Source: Pararcticibacter amylolyticus
GTDB lineage: Bacteria > Bacteroidota > Bacteroidia > Sphingobacteriales > Sphingobacteriaceae
NCBI RefSeq assembly: GCF_003130405.1
Contig: NZ_QEAS01000004.1
Location: 245,964-309,963, forward strand
Direction: 5' to 3'
DNA length: 64,000 nt
The notes under the pieces were generated by a model that was not told the origin of the DNA, did not search any database, and worked only from the letters and a program-made list of their open reading frames with translations. The position numbers and the translations under genes were made by a program. This document shows, piece by piece, positions 55,294-61,665 of the stretch; within the stretch, counting starts at the first letter, position 1, and each line of letters starts with the position of its first letter.

Positions 55294-55989
55294 TTAAGGC
55301 TTCTTTGCTTCATGTTCATCCTGGTCGCCTTCAGTAGGATCTGTATCTGCAGTTCCGTGGAAGTTTACGGTATTCATATCAGCGAAGTTTCCTAGCTGCG
55401 TATCAACATTTGGTTCCTGTACGTCCATGTTAGGGGGCTGCTGGTGCAGCGCTGCAACAAGAGCGTCTGCCTGGTTTTGAGCCTGCTGAGCCTCTGGTTG
55501 GTTGTTCTGCTGATCTTGCTGATTCTGTATCTGCGGCCTTTGGAAAGCATCAATAAGACGCTGTGTTGTAGCTGCATCAAAGTTGGACCTTTGGATCCAT
55601 TCGTTGTACGCCGCTTCAAATGCCTGCGATTTAATGGCCCATACTTTCTGATAGCTAAAAACACCAATCACATTAATCGGGCGGGCCATTATTCCATTAA
55701 TCTCTAAGATATCGCTGATTCGGTTATAAAAATAATAGGCAAAGCCTATCTGCCCGAATTTCGCTGCAATTGAAAAATCAGTGAAGGTGCATTTGCGATC
55801 CGTACGCCCGGCATCAATCTTCAAAATCACCATATCAGGCTGCTCCGGCGTGCATTCGAGATACTGAATTGTCTGTTCAACCGGATCTTCGTTAGTATCA
55901 TCAACGGCTCTTATCTCGGTAATTGCGTTTGGAAAGCAGGGAAGCTTGCCGAACGGGGCATTGCGGTCGGCAATAATTGTTATTCTCAT
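55294..55989 (-). CDS. Acidic-tail paralogue 1 of the endotoxin-like cluster
   Basis: 231 residues. N-terminal alpha/beta part: MRITIIADRNAPFGKL, PDMVILKIDAGRTDRKCTFTDFSI, GQIGFAYYFYN. A helical segment follows (FEAAYNEWIQRSNFDAATTQRLIDAFQRPQ), then a Gln/Asn-rich linker (about 150-190) and an acidic end (TADTDPTEGDQDEHEAKKP). It shares this plan with 56100-56816 and 58409-59583, so the three are paralogues of an unnamed family. Last gene of the minus-strand series, 110 bp after the previous one. No signal peptide. Confidence 0.7.
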   Translation of the reverse strand: MRITIIADRNAPFGKLPCFPNAITEIRAVDDTNEDPVEQTIQYLECTPEQPDMVILKIDAGRTDRKCTFTDFSIAAKFGQIGFAYYFYNRISDILEINGIMARPINVIGVFSYQKVWAIKSQAFEAAYNEWIQRSNFDAATTQRLIDAFQRPQIQNQQDQQNNQPEAQQAQNQADALVAALHQQPPNMDVQEPNVDTQLGNFADMNTVNFHGTADTDPTEGDQDEHEAKKP

Positions 55990-56099
55990 ACTGTAAAATT
56001 TACGTGTTTCGTTTATTATTCGGGTTGAAATTTACTTTTGTTATCCTGTGTGAAATGGTAGTTAACTGGGTGCAGCCTCGTTAACATCATTGTTATTCC

Positions 56100-56816
56100 C
56101 TAATCTTCGCGATCACCTTGCTCGTCATTACCCTCGTGTGCCGGATCAGAATCGTCGCTTTCGGAGAAACTTTTGGCGTTATCATTCTGATCCTTTTTCA
56201 GCTGGGCGCTCACACCCAATGTGCTCTCCTCAAGATCTTTGTTGTTGACTTGTTGATTCAGAACCTCACTCAATGATTGTCCTGCGGGCAACTTTATCTC
56301 TTGTTCAGCTGGATCTTTTATCCAGTTGATACCTTTCAAAAGGTCCTTTTCCTGATTTTCATTCAAGCCCGAGGACTTGACCCATGAATAATACTTTTTT
56401 TGTAAAGGCTCATCTAGACCCAATAAACCTGCCAGTTCATAATACCCAAGGCTATTTCCCTGGTAGTTACCATTTTTAAGCTCCTCAGATTGTGCTATAG
56501 TAATTCTCCCCAGTCCACACCAGTAGATAAAGCCTATTTCTGGGAACTCTACATCAAGCGTTCCTGGTTCTACAGAAATCTGATTAACGTCCGCTCCGGT
56601 ATTTACATCTATTTCCAACAAGTTACATCCCTGTCCCTCCTCGCTTTGAAGCCATGCTTTAATCGTATCGTACACACTTTCCGGAGTGCTGGAGGTGACC
56701 ATGGGAATAAAGCACCGGACAATTTCCACATCTTTATTAAAGGACTTCGGACGAAGCTTCGAGCTAAAATCGTCCATGTCCTCATCAATACTGGTAGTTA
56801 TAATTCCGACTTTCAT
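56100..56816 (-). CDS. Acidic-tail paralogue 2 of the endotoxin-like cluster
   Basis: 238 residues. MKVGIITTSIDEDMDDF opens an alpha/beta domain that contains STPESVYDTIKAWL, CNLLEIDVNTG and the family motif EIGFIYWCGLGRITIA. Then a helical part (LQKKYYSWVKSSGLNENQEKDLLKG) and a Gln/Glu/Asp-rich tail ending SESDDSDPAHEGNDEQGDRED. No catalytic motif recognised; a chaperone, immunity or toxin-partner role is conceivable but unproven. It is 147 bp downstream of endotoxin-like protein B. Confidence 0.7.
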   Translation of the reverse strand: MKVGIITTSIDEDMDDFSSKLRPKSFNKDVEIVRCFIPMVTSSTPESVYDTIKAWLQSEEGQGCNLLEIDVNTGADVNQISVEPGTLDVEFPEIGFIYWCGLGRITIAQSEELKNGNYQGNSLGYYELAGLLGLDEPLQKKYYSWVKSSGLNENQEKDLLKGINWIKDPAEQEIKLPAGQSLSEVLNQQVNNKDLEESTLGVSAQLKKDQNDNAKSFSESDDSDPAHEGNDEQGDRED

Positions 56817-56963
56817 AAAATTTACTGGTTATTTTATATTAAAAAAGTTCGAGTACACTCTTACACACAGTCATTAACCCTTGTTCATTTAAATGAATTT
56901 CTAAAAAAACTGAAAAGGCAGAATGCGCTATCGTGCATTCCTGCCATCAATTAATATTTTATT

Positions 56964-58340
56964 TTAGTTCGGGGTAACCGCTGGAGATACGGTCGGAACT
57001 CCCGCTACTTTACTACTGTCAGGTAAGTTTTGGTTATATTGTTGCATGGTGTGCATCCATAAATCTATATGATTGTTTTTGAACGACGTGCACATAGTAA
57101 AATGATATGTAACCTGCTGTTCCTGTGTCGCGGCCTTGACATACGAATCCCGGTCCAGCCGTATATGTGCGTTTGCTGTAGGGTTAACGGTGTAATAATC
57201 AACATCCGATTGTGTCTTCGTGTCGAACCACCAATTCCCCCAGACATTATTGGTTAAATATCTGACAATGATAAAAGTGTCATTAATATTCACCCTGTCT
57301 GGCATATAATTATCCGCTGGCGCACCTGGTATACGCGGGTCAGGATCTTCTCCGATGGTCCAGTTCCACAGATCCTGATCAATACCAACAGTTTGAGATT
57401 GTCCGTCTTGTTCAGGGTTAATGGGACTGTACCAACCGTTAACTTTTGACTCGTTATTATCCCAGAACGTGACACCAAACGCGGCAAATGCATATGCAGG
57501 ACCAATATTTACACAATTACTAACAGGGCTAATCTGGTCAAGCCGATTATCTATTGCAGCACAAATATCATTCATTGTTGATGTTGCCCAATACGTATAC
57601 TGCTTTAATTTAATAATATAGCCACGCATTTCAGCTGTGCGATCAGCTACGGAAGTATTTTGTGTTACCAGGAAGGCCATATAGATCTGGTAAAGGGTTA
57701 TATGCACTTGCGCAGAACCTATATAAGCCGGAAGCGCTCCCGCCCTTGTCGCAATATCATTTGTGCCTGGAGCCAGAAAACCTTCGATATTTCCTATAGC
57801 ATCTACCAGGTCCCCCTTATAACCTTTAACCTGATCCCTTAGATTTTCGAAGGCTGCTGACAGGCTTCGGTGCTCAGTTGACATGCTTCCTGAGCTGGGG
57901 TCAGCGAGATCAGAGGGTATGGGTGCTTCGCCAACCTGAGAAGCAGCAAGATCATTTTTAATGTTATGATAAACAGTGCTAACCTGCGAAGTATTCTGGT
58001 TGATCGATGTCAGCCGGTCAAGATCCGTAATCTGTGCCAGTAGGGTATTCATCATAGCAGACATAGGCTGATCATTGGCGCCACTAAAATTATCTACTAC
58101 CTCTTTAAATCCCGTTACTGCCGCTGAGGCAACTATTCCAATTTCGGGGACTGCAAACATTAGTGCGCTGACTACTTCAGAAACAGAATTGAACCATTTT
58201 AAGAAGCTGCCATCCTCCTCGGAGGATGTTGCTGCTGTCGCCTGAGAAGTGCCGGGAGGATTATAATCAGGAGGAAGCTGATCGCAAAGCGCTGGAATTG
58301 GGGTATTGATAGGATCGAATAAAGATGTGGTATCTGCCAT
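56964..58340 (-). CDS. Delta-endotoxin N-domain-like helical protein B
   Basis: 458 residues, no signal peptide; a Pro/Thr-rich start, then a hydrophobic helix pair (about 52-85: VSEVVSALMFAVPEIGIVAS, AAVTGFKEVVDNFSG). Residues about 204-275 match protein A in order: AYIGSAQVHITLYQIYMAFL, a Tyr-rich helix (GYIIKLKQYTYWATSTM), and AIDNRLDQISPVS (compare RLALITPVS in A). The C-terminal about 180 residues are beta-rich with many Trp (NNVWGNWWFDTK, HFTMCTSFKNNHIDLWMHTM). Organisation resembles a pore-forming toxin with helical bundle plus beta module. Longer than A by about 90 residues. Confidence 0.65.
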   Translation of the reverse strand: MADTTSLFDPINTPIPALCDQLPPDYNPPGTSQATAATSSEEDGSFLKWFNSVSEVVSALMFAVPEIGIVASAAVTGFKEVVDNFSGANDQPMSAMMNTLLAQITDLDRLTSINQNTSQVSTVYHNIKNDLAASQVGEAPIPSDLADPSSGSMSTEHRSLSAAFENLRDQVKGYKGDLVDAIGNIEGFLAPGTNDIATRAGALPAYIGSAQVHITLYQIYMAFLVTQNTSVADRTAEMRGYIIKLKQYTYWATSTMNDICAAIDNRLDQISPVSNCVNIGPAYAFAAFGVTFWDNNESKVNGWYSPINPEQDGQSQTVGIDQDLWNWTIGEDPDPRIPGAPADNYMPDRVNINDTFIIVRYLTNNVWGNWWFDTKTQSDVDYYTVNPTANAHIRLDRDSYVKAATQEQQVTYHFTMCTSFKNNHIDLWMHTMQQYNQNLPDSSKVAGVPTVSPAVTPN

Positions 58341-58408
58341 GATTTTGGATTTTGTTTGTTATCATTATTATTTGATTTACACTAGAATTTAGCTGAAGAC
58401 ATTATTGA

Positions 58409-58888
58409 TCATTCAACGTTCATATGATCGTCATCGCTGCTTCCCTGATTATTATTCTCTTCAGGGGCTTCATCATTCTCGTCATTACTTTCTTCGAATT
58501 CCTCTTCCATTTTTACTACAGTGGGTGCATCCTCGTTAACATCGTTATTTTCGATTTTAGGATCGGGAAAGCCGAACGAAAATCCTTGTCCAGGGATCTG
58601 AGGCATATTTTCTTCAGCTTTTGGTTCGATTTTCATATCGGGAAAGCCGAACGAAAATCCTTGTCCAGGGATCTGAGGCATATTTTCTTCAGCTTTTGGT
58701 TCGATTTTCATATCGGGAACACCGAGCGATAATCCATGTCCAGGAATCTCGGGCATATTTTCTTCAGCTTTTGGTTCGATTTTAGGATCGGAAAAGCCGG
58801 GCGATAATCCTTGTTCTGACATCTGGGGCATATTTTCTTCGGCTTTTGGTTCGATTTTAGGATCCAGCGTTTTGTAAATTCGTTGCAA
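58409..58888 (-). CDS. Repeat-bearing C-terminal part of acidic-tail paralogue 3 (separated by frameshift)
   Basis: Frame open from 58945 (bounded by a stop at 58946-58948); the first usable start is TTG at 58888. It reads EFSIGLLPSYTGDATPPLLQ then RIYKTLDPKIEPKAEENMPQ, and continues into four 25-residue repeats with the core DxKIEPKAEENMPxIPGxGxS, then an acidic end (EEEFEESNDENDEAPEENNN). The GDATPPLLQRIYKTLDPK stretch matches FDAATTQRLIDAFQRPQ of paralogue 1, so this is the natural continuation of the gene at 58708-59583, now in another frame. Confidence 0.6.
   Translation of the reverse strand: MQRIYKTLDPKIEPKAEENMPQMSEQGLSPGFSDPKIEPKAEENMPEIPGHGLSLGVPDMKIEPKAEENMPQIPGQGFSFGFPDMKIEPKAEENMPQIPGQGFSFGFPDPKIENNDVNEDAPTVVKMEEEFEESNDENDEAPEENNNQGSSDDDHMNVE
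58562..58861. repeat. Four 75-bp tandem repeats
   Basis: Units at 58562-58636, 58637-58711, 58712-58786 and 58787-58861. The first two are identical as far as I can read; the other two differ at several sites. 75 bp equals 25 codons, so copy-number change keeps frame. They encode the DxKIEPKAEENMP repeats on the minus strand. Confidence 0.92.
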
Positions 58889-59583
58889 TAAAGGTGGGGT
58901 AGCGTCGCCAGTATAGCTGGGTAATAGTCCAATGCTAAACTCGGCTTAATGTAGACATTTTTCTGCAAGTAGTCCCGATAAATATCATTAACCTTTGCTC
59001 TCGAAGTGTAATGTGCGTAGTCTACTCTAAACCTTAGGTTGGACATATCGATGAATGTAAATAGCTCACCTGCCCTATAGGTTCCTATATAGTTTACATC
59101 ATGGGTAAAGTTGGGGATTTCAGTATCCAGAGACTTAGCATTGTATGATTTAAGCAACTGCTTTAGTACTGCCAGGTCCAGGTACACGTCTTTAGTTTTG
59201 TTTTTCTGTATTTCAGCGCCTTCTTCGGCCTTCACAGATGCCGTAAATTTCGAATCTAACCAGTATATAAATCCCTTTCCTTTAAATTTCACTTGAAGAG
59301 GACTGAAATTAATAAGACTAAGATCCGCATTCGTTAATTTAATAAGTACAAATCCTGAGTCTTTATTATATGGCTCTGAAAGGAAGGTGTCAATTTCATT
59401 AATAAAAGTAGTGGCACTCTCCGGTGTCGTCCAGTTCAGAGACGGAGCAAAATATACATTCGTTTGTTCGTGAAGTTGATTGAAGTCGTAGAGGTTAGTA
59501 TTATGAAGCCTTAAACATGGTGGTCGGTAACCGAGGAGGCCCATTGCACCTTTATTTTTGTCTGTAATTACTGCAATTTTCAT
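58708..59583 (-). CDS. Acidic-tail paralogue 3, N-terminal reading frame (frameshifted)
   Basis: First gene of the minus-strand series. MKIAVITDKNKGAMGLLGYR, TTPESATTFINEIDTFL, SGFVLIKLTNADLSLINF and GKGFIYWLDSK give the same alpha/beta plan as paralogues 1 and 2, followed by an extra about 60-residue segment and NDIYRDYLQKNVYIK. After about residue 213 (58945) the frame yields unnatural sequence (HLYCNEFTKRW, then frame-two reading of the repeat DNA), while the alternative frame continues the family pattern. A one-base deletion near 58888-58945 explains this. Its start is 37 bp from conserved promoter element copy 3. Confidence 0.65.
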   Translation of the reverse strand: MKIAVITDKNKGAMGLLGYRPPCLRLHNTNLYDFNQLHEQTNVYFAPSLNWTTPESATTFINEIDTFLSEPYNKDSGFVLIKLTNADLSLINFSPLQVKFKGKGFIYWLDSKFTASVKAEEGAEIQKNKTKDVYLDLAVLKQLLKSYNAKSLDTEIPNFTHDVNYIGTYRAGELFTFIDMSNLRFRVDYAHYTSRAKVNDIYRDYLQKNVYIKPSLALDYYPAILATLPHLYCNEFTKRWILKSNQKPKKICPRCQNKDYRPAFPILKSNQKLKKICPRFLDMDYRSVFPI

Positions 59584-59620
59584 ATTTTTAAGTTAAGTGA
59601 ATACTAGGCTTGTTATTCAC

Positions 59621-59673
59621 CAACAAAGCACGCAGATATATCAAATCGAAACAATTACCCTTTAGAGTAATTT
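59621..59673 (-). promoter_or_regulatory. Conserved 53-bp promoter element, copy 3
   Basis: On the minus strand 59673 to 59621, with the best dyad of the three: ATTACTCTAAAGGGTAAT. It contains TAATTG, TGATATATCTGCGTG and CTTTGTTG at the same spacing as copies 1 and 2. The end is 37 bp upstream of the ATG at 59583, consistent with a direct promoter. Confidence 0.75.
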
Positions 59674-59901
59674 TTGAAACAGGTCAGATCAGTCTGTATT
59701 AGTTGTAACCCTTTAAGAGCCTGGACTAAATTTAGAAAACAATTTAGAACCATTAAATTAGGGAATCATGAATTTATTAGATGCTATTCCCGCAACAAGA
59801 GGTTCGCTGCCATTTTTAAGGAGGCTAGACTTATTGGGAAATACGTATCAGGAATAAAACGCGTACAGGAAGAATTAAATAATCTGACGCCTGTACAGGC
59901 T

Positions 59902-60105
59902 TTACCCTTCCTTTGCTTGCGATAACCATCCCGGTGCTTCATTCATGTCTTGCCTCAGGAGAAGATTCAATTGCCCTGTATGATGCTGGATATGTCGCAG
60001 GGCATATAACAGGATTTCAAATGAAGAATAATTCTTACGGCCGTTCGTCCAACATTCGTTCCATCCAGCTTCAGTCAATCCGTGGATGCGTTCATAGCAA
60101 TTTTT
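59902..60105 (-). pseudogene. C-terminal fragment of a DinB-like protein
   Basis: Open frame of 67 codons without start: RIHGLTEAGWNECWTNG, then FEILLYALRHIQHHTGQLNL, LLRQDMNEAPGW. The Y-A-x-R-H-I-Q-H-H-x-G-Q-L-N helix is the third metal-binding histidine helix of DinB/YfiT proteins. The N-terminal two thirds are missing. It follows the HxlR fragment on the same strand, overlapping it in another frame. Confidence 0.7.
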
Positions 60106-60284
60106 TTAGAAATTTCAGATTTAGAGGCAATTTCGAGAGCAAAATTCTCAAATTTTGCTCTCGATTCCAGGTAGCGTAATTGATTACCCCAGAAGTGAAG
60201 TTCATCCAGTACTTTTTCAAGCGACAAACCGTGTGTCGTGATCGAATACTCAAGTTCACTGCATACACGAAAGGATCTTCTGTG
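60075..60284 (-). pseudogene. C-terminal fragment of an HxlR regulator
   Basis: Frame open from just after a stop at 60285-60287 and reading HRRSFRVCSELEYSITTHGL, SLEKVLDELHFWGNQL. VEYSLT-x-x-G-x-S-L is the wing and last helix of HxlR proteins. The recognition helix part is absent. It lies directly downstream of the truncated PIN gene. Confidence 0.7.
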
Positions 60285-60526
60285 CTATTTAGGGCGGAGG
60301 GAAAATTACCAATGGTCCGGTTAGGAACAAGGAATGTACGAAGGCAAACCTGATAACGGCACTCGGAAAAATACCCATTGTTGTGCATTCCACGATACAA
60401 TTCCATTACTGATACAGAAGGAATCAAAACATTGCTGTTTCCAATAGTCTTCAATTCTTCAATGGTATCGGGTACTCCTCTAAGCATTGATATGAAGATA
60501 TTGGTATCGCAGATAATCAAACTCAT
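60092..60526 (-). pseudogene. Truncated PIN-domain toxin (VapC-like)
   Basis: The first about 50 residues are a PIN domain: MSLIICDTNIFISMLRG with catalytic Asp7 and SVSVMELYRGMHN with the Glu. The rest of the 144-codon frame reads through the HxlR and DinB fragments in the wrong frame and lacks the later Asp residues (the usual DALIAATA helix). The nuclease is therefore presumably inactive. Its start overlaps the antitoxin stop by 4 bp, as in type II toxin-antitoxin pairs. Confidence 0.75.
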
Positions 60527-60768
60527 AATCTTCCGCCCCAGGCCTTTTCCCTTAGATCATCAGGATTAATTTCACGCCCCTTCCTGATACCCGCCAAAGT
60601 AGTTACATCCGGGTGTTCCGCGAAAGTTATTGGTATCTGACTCTCATCGCCGTCCCTTTTCTTTTGCACCGGCACTTTCGTTTCTATAACCATATCAAAC
60701 TTTTTGGCTAAATCCAGCAATGCCTCCAGCGTTTTAGCGCTCTTGAATTTTACCGTAACTTCCTGCAT
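60523..60768 (-). CDS. Antitoxin of VapBC-like pair
   Basis: 81 residues. MQEVTVKFKSAKTLEALLDLAKKFD is a beta-helix start; the C-terminal half (PDVTTLAGIRKGREINPDDLREKAWGGRL) resembles the toxin-wrapping tail of antitoxins preceding PIN genes in Bacteroidota. It overlaps the PIN start by 4 bp and so comes first in the operon. Because the toxin is broken, it may persist as an orphan. Confidence 0.7.
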   Translation of the reverse strand: MQEVTVKFKSAKTLEALLDLAKKFDMVIETKVPVQKKRDGDESQIPITFAEHPDVTTLAGIRKGREINPDDLREKAWGGRL

Positions 60769-61665
60769 CGTTTGAAATTTAACATTTATCTATTACATAA
60801 TAAATATACAAGATATCGCTATAAATGAAAAATGGAAGGAATGCAGCCCGTGCTTCAGGTATGACAGTTGAATTTTCGTTAAAAAAGTGCAGGCTATGCT
60901 TGGTCAAAAGAAAAAGTAAGAGCCAACCTGCACAAAACTCAAGCCCCCTGGCCGGTATTTGCCGGTATTGGATCAATCGAACAGACACCACGCAAATGGA
61001 TATTGTCATGCCGGAATACGACTTCGCTATGTGCTCGACCTCGGTTCCGACGAAATGTTGTGGATGATCAAACCCGAATCAGCCTGTAACCCCAGCAGTT
61101 CATTAAGCCAAACACAACCGGGCATTCAGAAAGCAGCCTAAAGCCATTCCAGATCACTGATAACCAGATCAAGGATATGAACGACGACTTGAAAGGGGTC
61201 TAACGCGCTCGCCGTAAATGGTATTCCAAAACGACCTCCTTGGAGGTACACCATTTACGAGGAGATCCAATACCGTTAAAAAGTAAATAATGACTTCCGC
61301 CGAGAACCGGCCTCATCGTCGTAGTAGCATCCAAACCTGCAGATTTGACAAAACAGTTCCGTTGACATCCAGATGAGCCTTAGGAGCAGAAGTTCCGAGA
61401 CCTATATTTCACAATAGAGGAAAGGATTTTTCAGCGAAAGATGCAGACAGAAGTGCGTATAGAAAAACTGTAATAACGTGTTCCTGCAGGATGTCATGCA
61501 AATAACCCGTTTCGCAGTCTGAATACCCGGTTTGGTGTAATAAATTATGTTTCAATGGAATAAGTGGCTAGTTTTATTATATCGGGCGGGGTACCTAGAT
61601 GATTGTGAAACGACAGAACTGTGATTCCCCCGAGCCGGCAAAATCTGTTAGAAACCGTATAAACA
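60769..61665. other. 897-bp region without intact gene
   Basis: Several short ORFs in all frames but none with convincing family features. It contains a nested inverted repeat (61213-61259). Composition and proximity to the fragments at 59.9-60.5 kb suggest old, decayed DNA. Confidence 0.5.
61213..61259. repeat. Nested inverted repeat
   Basis: Outer arms CGTAAATGGT (61213-61222) and ACCATTTACG (61250-61259) are exact complements; an inner ACCTCC/GGAGGT (61234-61239, 61242-61247) stem lies inside. No gene end is near, so it is not an obvious terminator. Confidence 0.75.

Noticed and set aside
58562-58861. CRISPR-like array
   Set aside because: The 75-bp units are contiguous without spacers and encode in-frame protein repeats.
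58946-58960. Programmed -1 frameshifting as the explanation for the split paralogue
   Set aside because: No X-XXY-YYZ slippery heptamer or clear stimulatory hairpin at the junction; an A5 run upstream lies before the stop that bounds the second frame and so cannot be the site.
60825-61141. Short plus-strand ORFs in the gap before the RHS-type gene
   Set aside because: None gives recognisable protein sequence in any frame; treated as decayed DNA.
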